NCBI RefSeq assembly: GCF_000376945.1
Contig: NZ_AQXU01000017.1
Span: 62,001 to 126,000 of the forward strand
Source of the DNA: Leeia oryzae DSM 17879
GTDB lineage: Bacteria; Pseudomonadota; Gammaproteobacteria; Burkholderiales; Leeiaceae
Direction: 5' to 3'
Length of the DNA: 64,000 nucleotides
Shown: positions 1 through 8,173 of the stretch, piece after piece
Layout of the letters: each line of letters begins with the position of its first letter
How positions within the stretch are numbered: position 1 is the stretch's first letter
Program-made: the position numbers and the translations under genes
The notes under the pieces: generated by a model
What the model saw: the letters and a program-made list of their open reading frames with translations, nothing else
What the model was told of the DNA's origin: nothing
Database searches by the model: none

Positions 1-587
<587 letters not shown>

Positions 588-658
588 TCAGCACCTCAGA
601 ACCCGGCAGCACGGCAGATTGAAATGAGTCCAGCGATATACGTCCGGCGCACAGCGCC

Positions 659-721
659 TTAGACCATACTCGCCCACAAACCGATCATCAGGCTAAAAAC
701 AGAAGATTCAACTCGCATCAT
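659..721 (-). CDS. 20-codon mini-ORF between OxyR-type box and katG
   Basis: Reads MMRVESSVFSLMIGLWASMV and stops with TAA. A near-perfect Shine-Dalgarno, AGGAGGAATAAC, sits directly in front of the first ATG, far stronger than that of most genes in this window. The central stretch (VFSLMIGLWASMV) is hydrophobic enough for a short membrane-associated peptide. It is on the same strand as katG and lies about 120 bases upstream, downstream of the OxyR-type box, so it is probably on the katG transcript. I do not recognise a family. It could be a genuine small protein, a leader that affects katG translation, or chance; the ribosome site is the main reason for listing it. Confidence 0.5.
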   Translation of the reverse strand: MMRVESSVFSLMIGLWASMV

Positions 722-794
722 GTTATTCCTCCTGAAGTTGTCTGTGTGAATCAATTTATGCTGATATCTTAGGCCCCATCATTCGATCAAACAA

Positions 795-831
795 ATTGAT
801 TGTTAGTATTTTATTGATAGTAAATTACTAT
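795..831. promoter_or_regulatory. OxyR-type binding site upstream of katG
   Basis: The sequence fits the OxyR consensus ATAG-N7-CTAT-N7-ATAG-N7-CTAT with exact spacing. The four tetramers read attg (795-798), gtat (806-809), atag (817-820) and ctat (828-831), i.e. 14 of 16 positions. The right half is part of a 21-base perfect inverted repeat, arms TTGATAGTAA and TTACTATCAA. It lies upstream of the mini-ORF and katG on their strand, where activated OxyR would recruit polymerase. The assignment is by motif only. Confidence 0.7.
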
Positions 832-840
832 CAATAAGGA

Positions 841-1198
841 TTCCTACACACCCAGACTTGGGTTAAGAGATATTTTGATATGCAATGTGACGGGATGTTC
901 CCGCGGGGGGAGTTAACAAGCTTGAGCGGGTTTGGGGAAGAGAGGAAGTGGCCAAAGAGCTGTATCTAGGCCAAGCAGATATTTTTCCTACTAATGCGTG
1001 GACGCCAGAGTCTCCCGGCTAAGTGGTGAGACACCTACCTTGAGTAAGTAGAGTCCCACCGACACCGGGAACAAACCAAACCACTACCTGTGGGTCAGGT
1101 CACCACCTAAGGACATTCTGGATGATGACCACACCCAGACCAGCAACGAGCACAATTCCATTTCGGGAGGGGACGTCAAAAAATTCTGCGACCACATA
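841..1198. other. Intergenic stretch, nothing recognised
   Basis: About 360 bases between the katG control region and the glutathione transferase gene. Frames on both strands are interrupted, and I recognise no protein family, RNA gene or insertion-sequence end. The composition is not obviously that of a promoter. A decayed gene or mobile-element remnant is possible but not shown. Confidence 0.3.
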
Positions 1199-1819
1199 TC
1201 AGGCACTGAACTTGGCGTAATACGCTGCAACCTCAGGGAGACTGGAAACCCGTCGCATGTGCTCGTTCAATGCGGGGGCGACCTTTTCTACAAGATCAGT
1301 GGGTACGTGGTCGAATCGTCCTGAATTGAGGGTGCGTACATCAACAAAGACTTTCAAGTCAGCCACAGTCAGGCGGTTGTCAGCAAAATATTCACCACCA
1401 TGAGCGAGAAGTTGCTTCTGCAGCCAGCGCAAATAAACCGGCATGGACCCCTCAACCAATGCCAGTCGCGCAGCCTTTTGCTCTTCACCCTTCATACGGA
1501 ATGTGGGTCCGATTTTGACGTTGGCTTCTTCAACCACGTACATGACTTCATCACACAAAAGGGCTTGAAACGGATCGGTAGGATAAAGACCGGCCAGCTT
1601 TCCTGCATAGCGTGTAATGGCATCGCACTGCGTGACCTGCACACCATCTACGGTCAATACCGGCACTTGGCCAAAGGGGGTAAATTTCCGAATCTCAGGG
1701 AATTCTGTTCCGGCAAACCGGTGATCCTCAAATGGAACCCCTCCGATGGAAAATGCCAGCCGTGCCGGCTCAGCGCGACCACCATGAAAGTCGAAATAGG
1801 TGAGCTTAATTGTGGGCAT
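1199..1819 (-). CDS. Glutathione S-transferase, sigma-like
   Basis: A 206-residue two-domain glutathione transferase. The thioredoxin-like N-terminal half (about 1-80) opens with KLTYFDFHGGRAEPAR, where the Tyr after the first strand is in the position of the catalytic Tyr of alpha/mu/pi/sigma classes. GQVPVLTVDG and QCDAITRYAGK are the glutathione-binding loop and Ser/Asp region. The helical half carries the usual LTVADLKVF capping box. Sigma-like forms are best known from animals but occur in proteobacteria. The start is supported by AGGAGA upstream. It is monocistronic, and its substrate is unknown. A link to the peroxide-stress gene katG upstream is only positional. Confidence 0.88.
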   Translation of the reverse strand: MPTIKLTYFDFHGGRAEPARLAFSIGGVPFEDHRFAGTEFPEIRKFTPFGQVPVLTVDGVQVTQCDAITRYAGKLAGLYPTDPFQALLCDEVMYVVEEANVKIGPTFRMKGEEQKAARLALVEGSMPVYLRWLQKQLLAHGGEYFADNRLTVADLKVFVDVRTLNSGRFDHVPTDLVEKVAPALNEHMRRVSSLPEVAAYYAKFSA

Positions 1820-2164
1820 ATCGGGTCTCCTTTGGCTAAATCTGCCGGCGGCAGTTTAATTGGTATTAACGCTCAGTTGCTCTTAGCGCAATTATCTGCT
1901 TAAACGTCAGCATAGGAAACCATGACTGCCTGCGCTTGGCCAACAATCTGCCCTTGTACAGAGTTACCCCACGTCCCCATGTTTCCAACTGTCAACACGC
2001 CCCCCTTTCCCACTAGAATCACCTTCATATACTCGCGCCAAACGAGCCTACGCTACACCCAAGTAGTATTACGTAGCGCGCACTTTTTCCAACCAGATGG
2101 CCACAACGCCAACAGGCCCATAACTGGCGCAACGCCTGCATCTGCCTGATTCTGCAATAAAAAA

Positions 2165-2318
2165 TTTTCCGACCCTTTTAACCTTGCAGCGCAACATATA
2201 AAACCCGTCTTACACCCCGATCGCTCCTCCCTGTTTTCCGATCTGAAATTTTTTGTGCATCCATATTGACACCCGTCAACTTTACTCAAATAATAGGGCC
2301 TTAGTTTCTTATCGGAAA
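2165..2318. promoter_or_regulatory. Repeated TTTTCCGA motif around the amaB promoter
   Basis: TTTTCCGA occurs at 2165-2172, TTTTCCGAT at 2234-2242 and the inverted form ATCGGAAA at 2311-2318. The last two flank the -35/-10 elements at 2266-2294, and the inverted copy is just upstream of the amaB ribosome site. The layout suggests operator half-sites, but the regulator is unknown and short AT-rich repeats can arise by chance. Confidence 0.3.
2266..2294 (+). promoter_or_regulatory. Sigma-70 promoter for the amaB transcription unit
   Basis: A perfect -35 TTGACA (2266-2271), a 17-base spacer and a -10 AATAAT (2289-2294, 5 of 6). The expected start is near 2301, leaving a leader of about 30 bases before the amaB ATG at 2333. 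It is the best sigma-70 match noticed in this part of the window. Confidence 0.65.
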
Positions 2319-2332
2319 TCTTTGGAGTTAAT

Positions 2333-3832
2333 ATGAAAATTGATGCCATTATGAGCGCCATGGGCGTGCCAGCTGCAGCCTACCAGGCACAAGGACTCAC
2401 CGTATTCTCACCTGTTAATGGCGAGAAAATCGGCTCTGTCGCGACCATTCAGGCGAGCGATGCTGAAGCAGCGCTGGCGCTGTCTGTAAAAGCATCCAAG
2501 GAATGGCGTCATGTGACCGCCCCAAAACGTGGCGAGCTGGTGCGTATTCTGGGCGAATTGCTGCGCAAATATAAACAGCCGCTGGGTGAGCTGGTGTCTA
2601 TGGAAGCCGGCAAGATCTTGCAAGAAGGTCTGGGCGAAGTACAAGAGATGATCGACATCTGTGATTTCGCCGTGGGTCTGTCCCGTCAGCTGTACGGCCT
2701 GACCATCGCGTCTGAGCGCCCGGGTCACCGCATGGCAGAAACCTGGCACCCGGTCGGTGTCTGCGGCATTATTTCTGCGTTTAACTTCCCGGTGGCCGTG
2801 TGGTCCTGGAACGCTGCGTTGGCGCTGGTTTGCGGTAACGCCGTGGTCTGGAAACCTTCCGAGAAAACCCCGCTATCTGCGGTGGCCGTGCAAGCCATCA
2901 TGGATGAAGCCATCCGCATTTACGGCGCAGCGCCAGAAGGCCTGTGTCAAACCCTGATCGGTGGCCGTGACATTGGCGAACTGATGACCAAAGACCGCCG
3001 TGTCGGTATCGTCAGCGCAACCGGCAGTACCGAAATGGGCCGCGCCGTAGGCATTACCGTGGCACAACGCTTTGGCCGTTCCATTCTGGAACTGGGCGGC
3101 AACAACGCCGGCATCATTAGCGAAACCGCAGACCTGGACCTGGCCCTGCGCGGCATTCTGTTCTCTGCCGTAGGTACCGCCGGCCAGCGCTGTACTACCC
3201 TGCGTCGTCTGTTTGTGCACGAGTCCATCTATGATGGCCTGGTCAGCAAACTGAAAGAACTGTACGGCAAAGTGCGTATCGGCAACCCGCTGGAGAACGG
3301 CACCCTGATGGGCCCGCTGATCGACAAGGGTTCTTTTGAACGCATGCAATCTGCCCTGGCAGCTGCCAAAGAGCAAGGTGGCCAGGTAACGGGGGGAGAG
3401 CGCGTCACCGTGGCCGGCTGTGAAAACGGCTACTACGTGAAACCGGCCATTGCCGAAATGCCGTCTCAAACCGCGATTGTGCTGCAAGAAACTTTCGCAC
3501 CTATCCTGTACGTGATGAAGTACAGCAACTTCGAAGACGCTATCGAAGCCAACAACGCTTCTCACCATGGTCTGTCTTCTTGCGTCTTCACCACCAACCT
3601 GCGTGAAGCTGAACTGTTCACGTCGGACTTTGGTTCTGACTGCGGCATTGCCAACGTCAACATCGGGCCAAGCGGCGCAGAGATCGGCGGCGCGTTCGGT
3701 GGCGAGAAAGAAACCGGCGGCGGCCGTGAGTCTGGCTCTGATGCATGGAGAGGTTACATGCGCCGTGCGACCAACACCATCAACTATTCCAAAGAACTGC
3801 CACTCGCGCAGGGTATCGATTTCAGCCTGTAA
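2333..3832 (+). CDS. amaB: Aldehyde dehydrogenase family 7 (AmaB, L-aminoadipate semialdehyde dehydrogenase)
   Basis: A 499-residue NAD-dependent dehydrogenase of the antiquitin/ALDH7 family, which oxidises 2-aminoadipate 6-semialdehyde (in equilibrium with piperideine-6-carboxylate) to 2-aminoadipate in lysine/pipecolate breakdown. The sequence shows NAD-binding PVGVCGIISAFNFPVAVWSWN and WKPSEKTPLSA, the catalytic Glu in LELGGNN and the catalytic Cys in AGQRCTTLRRL. GAEIGGAFGGEKETGGGRESGSDAWRGY is split around the ALDH7-typical C-terminal motif. The start is set by GGAG 6-7 bases upstream. It is first in a run that includes an AmaA-like oxidase (6489-7781), which supports the lysine/pipecolate assignment over a general aldehyde role. 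Substrate is inferred from family and context. Confidence 0.85.
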   Translation: MKIDAIMSAMGVPAAAYQAQGLTVFSPVNGEKIGSVATIQASDAEAALALSVKASKEWRHVTAPKRGELVRILGELLRKYKQPLGELVSMEAGKILQEGLGEVQEMIDICDFAVGLSRQLYGLTIASERPGHRMAETWHPVGVCGIISAFNFPVAVWSWNAALALVCGNAVVWKPSEKTPLSAVAVQAIMDEAIRIYGAAPEGLCQTLIGGRDIGELMTKDRRVGIVSATGSTEMGRAVGITVAQRFGRSILELGGNNAGIISETADLDLALRGILFSAVGTAGQRCTTLRRLFVHESIYDGLVSKLKELYGKVRIGNPLENGTLMGPLIDKGSFERMQSALAAAKEQGGQVTGGERVTVAGCENGYYVKPAIAEMPSQTAIVLQETFAPILYVMKYSNFEDAIEANNASHHGLSSCVFTTNLREAELFTSDFGSDCGIANVNIGPSGAEIGGAFGGEKETGGGRESGSDAWRGYMRRATNTINYSKELPLAQGIDFSL

Positions 3833-3856
3833 GCAATTTTCCAGTCTGTGAAGTAA

Positions 3857-3878
3857 ACCGGGGAGCCCGCTCCCCGGT
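3857..3878 (+). other. Perfect intercistronic hairpin between amaB and the binding-protein gene
   Basis: Arms ACCGGGGAGC and GCTCCCCGGT are perfectly complementary and separated by only two bases. No run of T follows, so it is a poor intrinsic terminator. It more likely protects the upstream mRNA end or marks a processing point that lets the binding-protein gene be expressed at a different level. Confidence 0.5.
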
Positions 3879-3922
3879 GCAGTGATGTTTTGCCTTAAAA
3901 ACCTAAAAAATGGAGAGGGTTC

Positions 3923-5068
3923 ATGAATAAGCAATTAACAGTCACAAAAGTAGCATTTTCACTGGCAATGGCCGGCATGATGATGGCCGCCAATGCAGAT
4001 ACGATCAAGATCGGTTTCTCTGCCGTGATGTCTGGCGCCTTTGGCCACTACGGCAAAGACATGGAAAACGCGGCCAAAATCGCGATTGAAGAAGCCAATG
4101 CCCAAAAGATCAAGATTGGTGGCTCTGTCGCCAACTTTGTGCTGGTGTCTGAAGACGACCAGGCCGACCCGCGTACAGGCGTAGCAGTTGCCCAGCGTCT
4201 GGTCGATGCAGGCGTTGCAGGTGTGGTAGGCCATTTTAACTCTGGCACCAGTATCCCTGCTTCCAAAATCTATGCATCAGCTGGCATTCCACAGATCAGC
4301 CCGGCATCCAGCAACCCGCAACTGACCGCTCAAGGCTTCAAGAGCACCTTCCGCATCATCAACACCGATGCGCAGATGGGCTCTTATGCCGGCAGCTATG
4401 CGGTAAAAGAACTCAAGGCCAAGCGCATTGCGGTCATTGACGACCGTACCGCTTTTGGTCAAGGCATGGCTGACGAATTCAGCAAGGCCGTCAAAGCCGC
4501 TGGTGGCACTATCGTGTCTCGCGAGTTCACTACCGACAAAAACACTGACTTCATGTCCGTGCTGACTTCTATCAAGTCTGCCAAAGCCGATCTGGTGTTC
4601 TTCGGTGGTCTGGATGCACAAGCCGGCCCGATGGCCAAGCAGATGAAACAGCTGGGCCTGAATGCCCCCCTGATGGGCGGCGGCGGCTTCACCACTGACA
4701 ACTTCATCAGCCTTGCAGGTAAAGACAGTGCAGAAGGCACCCTCTCTTGGGAATACGGTCTGCCAGTAGACAAAATGCCAAAAGGCAAACAGCTGGAAGA
4801 AAAAATGAAGAAAAAGTTCGGGACCGATATCCTGGCTTACTCTCCATTTACCTATGACGCCACTTGGGCCATGATCAATGCCATGGCAAAAGCCAACTCT
4901 GCAGACCCGAAAGTCTACTTGCCAGCACTGGCCAAGATTGACTTCCCTGGTGTCAGTGGCCGTATTGCGTTCACCAACACTGGCGACATGAAATACGCCG
5001 CCGCATCCCTGTACAAAGTGAAAAACGGCAAGTGGGAAAACCTGCTGATCCAGCAAGGTAGCAAGTAA
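3923..5068 (+). CDS. Periplasmic branched-chain-type amino-acid binding protein
   Basis: A 381-residue substrate-binding protein of the LivJ/LivK (Peripla_BP_6) family. A signal peptide is evident (MNKQLTVTKVAFSLAMAGMM then MAANA, cut after about residue 25). The mature part starts DTIKIGFSAVMSGAFGHYGKDMENAA, where the family binds the amino-acid carboxylate, and contains VVGHFNSGTSIPASKIY and ISPASSNPQLT typical of LivK. The ribosome site GGAGAGGG is strong. No permease or ATPase genes are next to it, so it must share a transporter encoded elsewhere. Its position between amaB and amaA-type genes suggests a ligand such as lysine, pipecolate or a D-amino acid rather than leucine; this is inference. 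Confidence 0.85.
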   Translation: MNKQLTVTKVAFSLAMAGMMMAANADTIKIGFSAVMSGAFGHYGKDMENAAKIAIEEANAQKIKIGGSVANFVLVSEDDQADPRTGVAVAQRLVDAGVAGVVGHFNSGTSIPASKIYASAGIPQISPASSNPQLTAQGFKSTFRIINTDAQMGSYAGSYAVKELKAKRIAVIDDRTAFGQGMADEFSKAVKAAGGTIVSREFTTDKNTDFMSVLTSIKSAKADLVFFGGLDAQAGPMAKQMKQLGLNAPLMGGGGFTTDNFISLAGKDSAEGTLSWEYGLPVDKMPKGKQLEEKMKKKFGTDILAYSPFTYDATWAMINAMAKANSADPKVYLPALAKIDFPGVSGRIAFTNTGDMKYAAASLYKVKNGKWENLLIQQGSK

Positions 5069-5100
5069 GCACGGTCGAATGACGTTAAAGGAGCTTTGGC

Positions 5101-6327
5101 ATGAAAGTCATCGTGGTGGGAGCAGGCATTATTGGCGTGACCACGGCTTACTTTCTTGCCAAGGCTGGCCATGAAGTGACGGTAATAGACCGGCAATCCG
5201 GCCCTGCAATGGAAACCAGCTTTGCCAACGCAGGGCAGATTACCCCCTCTTACACCGGCCCATGGGCAGCCCCCGGCCTGATCATGAAAGCCCTTGGGTG
5301 GATCATCAAGGATGATGGCCCGCTCAAGGTGCGCTTCGGTTTGTCGCTGGAACGCTATCAATGGCTGTTTGCCCTGTACCGGCAATGCACTACCGACCGT
5401 AACGAGCAGAATTTCCGTCAGATGATGGCAATCTCCTGTCGCAGCAAGCAATTGCTCCAGGAAATCCGCACCACGCTGCCGCTGTCATTTGACCATGCCG
5501 CCAAAGGCAATATAGAAGTCTTTACCAACCCGGATAATTTCCGGGCGGTGAGCCAGCAAATTGGCCGCATTCGCGAGTTCGGGCTGGATTTTCAGGTACT
5601 GGACGCCGCAGCAGCGGTCGCACTGGAACCCGGTTTGAATCGGGATGTTCTGGCAGGTGCCATTGCCCTGCCGGCAGACGAAACCGGCGATTGCCACCGG
5701 TTTACCAACGAACTGGCCACCGTGTGCCAATCCATGGGGGTGGTGTTCCATTTCAATACCCCGGTCAGCCAGCTGATCCAGCGCGCGGGCCGCATTGTCG
5801 GGGTAAAAGCAGGTCAGGATGAGTACCTGTCGGACAAGGTCGTCCTCTGCGCGGGTAGTTACACCAACCAGCTACTGGACGGGTTTGGCATCCGTTTACC
5901 GGTATACCCGGTCAAGGGGTATTCCCTGACACTGCCGGTCGTCAATGCGGCACAGTCGCCACAATCAACCGTGCTGGATGACCAGTACAAAGTGGCAATC
6001 ACCCGGCTGGGAGATCGTATCCGTATTGGCGGTTTTGCAGAAATCTGCGGCTTTGACTTGTCCCTGCCCGATAACCGCCGGCAGATACTGGAATCTGCGC
6101 TGCTAAGGTTATTCCCGCAGATTGCTTACCAACCGCAAGACGCCACTTTCTGGTGCGGCCTGCGGCCCATGACACCCACCGGTGTACCCGTCACGGGTCA
6201 ATCCGGTCTGGAAAACCTATACATCAACACAGGTCACGGCACGTTTGGCTGGACCATGTGTTTAGGCTCTGCCGAGCGGCTGGCAAACGAGATGACCAGC
6301 ACCACCAAGGCAGTGGCAATGCATTAA
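5101..6327 (+). CDS. D-amino-acid dehydrogenase paralogue (DadA-like)
   Basis: A 408-residue flavoprotein of the DadA/DAO family, catalysing oxidative deamination of D-amino acids with electrons passed to the respiratory chain. The FAD-binding GAGIIG is at residues 7-12, followed by [17 protein letters not shown]. Further family blocks are [39 protein letters not shown] and the C-terminal FAD contact GLRPMTPTGVPVTG ... NTGHGTFGWTM. It is a clear paralogue of dadA at 13345 but diverged and slightly shorter. It sits 33 bases after the binding-protein gene behind AAAGGAG, in the same transcription unit as amaB. A role in D-lysine or another D-amino acid, distinct from D-alanine, is the likely reason for keeping two copies. 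Confidence 0.85.
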   Translation: MKVIVVGAGIIGVTTAYFLAKAGHEVTVIDRQSGPAMETSFANAGQITPSYTGPWAAPGLIMKALGWIIKDDGPLKVRFGLSLERYQWLFALYRQCTTDRNEQNFRQMMAISCRSKQLLQEIRTTLPLSFDHAAKGNIEVFTNPDNFRAVSQQIGRIREFGLDFQVLDAAAAVALEPGLNRDVLAGAIALPADETGDCHRFTNELATVCQSMGVVFHFNTPVSQLIQRAGRIVGVKAGQDEYLSDKVVLCAGSYTNQLLDGFGIRLPVYPVKGYSLTLPVVNAAQSPQSTVLDDQYKVAITRLGDRIRIGGFAEICGFDLSLPDNRRQILESALLRLFPQIAYQPQDATFWCGLRPMTPTGVPVTGQSGLENLYINTGHGTFGWTMCLGSAERLANEMTSTTKAVAMH

Positions 6328-6375
6328 CCGGTTTACTCTGCACCACGATGCTTTCTCTGGGCTTGTGGTTTTGAC

Positions 6376-6398
6376 GGGCCTCTTCGGAGGCCCTTTTT
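6376..6398 (+). terminator. Intrinsic terminator after the dadA-like gene
   Basis: GGGCCTC, loop TTCG, GAGGCCC, then five T. A stable UUCG tetraloop makes it a strong terminator. It ends the amaB - binding protein - dadA-like unit and separates it from the amaA-like gene. Confidence 0.85.
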
Positions 6399-6488
6399 CT
6401 GACAACAGATGGTTGAGCGCGGCGTTGTGCCGTGCTTTGATTCAGTTTTGGTCGGCTTGTATCGACAGTTGATAAAAAGGTTTTTGAC

Positions 6489-7781
6489 ATGCTTGGCGAT
6501 AAAAAATCTCACGGCTTATGGGAAGCCTCCGCACCAACGCCCCCAGCAACAGCGCCATTAAACGAAGACCTGACAGTGGATGTGGCCATTATCGGCGGCG
6601 GTTACACGGGCTGTTCTACAGGTCTGCACCTGGCCAGAAACGGCGTATCGGTCGCGGTGCTGGAAGGCAATGAAATCGGCTTTGGCGGCTCTGGCCGCAA
6701 TGTGGGCCTGGTCAATGCCGGCATGTGGGTGCAACCGCAAGATGTGCTGAAAGAACTGGGGGATGTATACGGCAACCGCCTGCTGACCCAGCTGGGCGCA
6801 GGCCCGGCCTATGTGTTTGAACTGGTCAATCGCTACAACATGCAGTGCGAGGCCGTCCCCAATGGCACACTGCATTGTGCCGTAGGCCAAAGCGGCCTGG
6901 AAGAAATCAAAGCCCGCGAAGCCCAGTGGAAAGCCCTGGGCGCACCGGTAGAGGTACTGTCTGCAGAAGAAACCGCCAGACGTACCGGTACCAACGCTTA
7001 CACCGGCGCGCTGCTGGATAATCGCGCCGGCACCATCCAGCCGCTGGCCTACGTGCGCGAGCTATCCAGAGCCGCCATTCAGGAAGGCGTCAAACTCTAT
7101 ACCCATACCCGAGTCAAACATTACGAGGAAAGCAGCGACGGCTATGTGGTACGTACCGAAAATGGCCATTCCGTGAAAGCCAAATGGGTGGTACTGGCCA
7201 CCAACGCCTACTCGGCCGAGGACAGCAACCTGCCCAAGCTGCGCGAAGAACTGGTACACCTGCCCTACTTCAACTTTGCCACCAAACCGCTGTCGGCAGA
7301 GCAGAAAGCCCGCGTCCTGCCGGGCCGCGAAGGCGCATGGGATACCTGTGAAATCCTGACCTCTTTCCGCTTCGACCAGCAAGACCGTCTGGTATTTGGC
7401 AGCGTGGGCGCGCTACGCGGCATGGGCAGCACCATCCACAAAGACTGGGCCAAACGCGCCATGTACAAGCTATTTCCGTTCCTGAAAGGCGTGGAGTTTG
7501 ATTACGAATGGTTCGGCATGATCGGCATGACACCCAACAACCTGCCACGCTTTCACATGCCCGGCAAACGGGTCATTTCGTTCAGTGGCTACAACGGCCG
7601 CGGCATCTCCCCGGGTACGGTATTTGGCCGGGAAATTGCCCGCCTGATTCTGGGCGAAGTCAGCACCAGCGAGATGCCGCTGCCGCTGTCCGATATCGAC
7701 GAGGCCAGCTTCCGGGGTGTAAAAGAACTCTACTACGAAGTCGGCTCCCAGGTTGCACACGCGGCAACCGCCAGACTCTAA
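6489..7781 (+). CDS. amaA: FAD-dependent oxidase, AmaA/L-pipecolate oxidase type
   Basis: A 430-residue flavoprotein of the DAO superfamily, in the group containing AmaA of Pseudomonas and PuuB. AmaA oxidises L-pipecolate to piperideine-6-carboxylate, the substrate that AmaB then processes. The FAD fold is seen at DVAIIGGGYTGCSTGLHLARNGVSVAVLE, with the flavin-contact region GFGGSGRNVGLVNAG and the C-terminal FSGYNGRGISPGTVFGREIA. The TETR-type linker of other DAO enzymes is absent. Start: ATG at 6489 behind AAAAGG. A weak promoter TTGATT-N17-TATCGA precedes it, after the terminator at 6376-6398, so it may be transcribed separately. A gamma-glutamylputrescine or related amine oxidase activity is the alternative; the neighbouring amaB makes AmaA the better call. 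Confidence 0.72.
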   Translation: MLGDKKSHGLWEASAPTPPATAPLNEDLTVDVAIIGGGYTGCSTGLHLARNGVSVAVLEGNEIGFGGSGRNVGLVNAGMWVQPQDVLKELGDVYGNRLLTQLGAGPAYVFELVNRYNMQCEAVPNGTLHCAVGQSGLEEIKAREAQWKALGAPVEVLSAEETARRTGTNAYTGALLDNRAGTIQPLAYVRELSRAAIQEGVKLYTHTRVKHYEESSDGYVVRTENGHSVKAKWVVLATNAYSAEDSNLPKLREELVHLPYFNFATKPLSAEQKARVLPGREGAWDTCEILTSFRFDQQDRLVFGSVGALRGMGSTIHKDWAKRAMYKLFPFLKGVEFDYEWFGMIGMTPNNLPRFHMPGKRVISFSGYNGRGISPGTVFGREIARLILGEVSTSEMPLPLSDIDEASFRGVKELYYEVGSQVAHAATARL

Positions 7782-7813
7782 GGCACACGGTCACAGACCA
7801 TTGCGCCAGACAT

Positions 7814-7858
7814 GAGGGCGATCGGGGATCAACACCAGATTCCCCCTCGCCCTTTTTT
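7814..7858 (+). terminator. Intrinsic terminator after amaA
   Basis: An outer stem GAGGGCGA / TCGCCCT with an inner GGGGAT / ATTCCCC pairing is followed by six T. It closes the catabolic cluster. Confidence 0.75.
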
Positions 7859-8052
7859 ATTTGATCAGACACACGCACATAGCATCAGTCCTGATTGACT
7901 TACCATGATGTTGTTGCGGATGAGAAACCATCCAGACATCTGGCGACCAGCTTGGCAGGCTGGATAACGTCAGGCGCCCCATGGCCTCTGCCTTATAGCG
8001 TGCGAATCTTGACCAAAAGTGGTTGCCAAACCGGATACATGTTACTAATATG

Positions 8053-8075
8053 GAAACTAAGTTTCTTATAAGAAA
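8053..8075. promoter_or_regulatory. Overlapping palindromes, probable operator of the ThDP-enzyme gene
   Basis: A perfect 14-base palindrome TTTCTTATAAGAAA (8062-8075) overlaps GAAAC-TAA-GTTTC (8053-8065), about 100 bases upstream of the ATG at 8174 in the promoter zone. Dyads with GAAA/TTTC arms are used by several repressor families (RpiR, GntR and others). No regulator gene is adjacent, so the factor is unknown. Confidence 0.5.
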
Positions 8076-8173
8076 TATTTTATCCTGCACAACGTGAGAT
8101 CAACCCCCATCATCCCGCCCAGGCAAACACAACACCGCCCGACCAGACCGGATGATGCAAAGAAGGTGAACAA

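Noticed and set aside
2873-3934. Long open frame antisense to amaB
   Set aside because: It is the shadow of a GC-biased gene: the opposite frame carries a complete ALDH7 with all catalytic motifs, and this one shows no family features.
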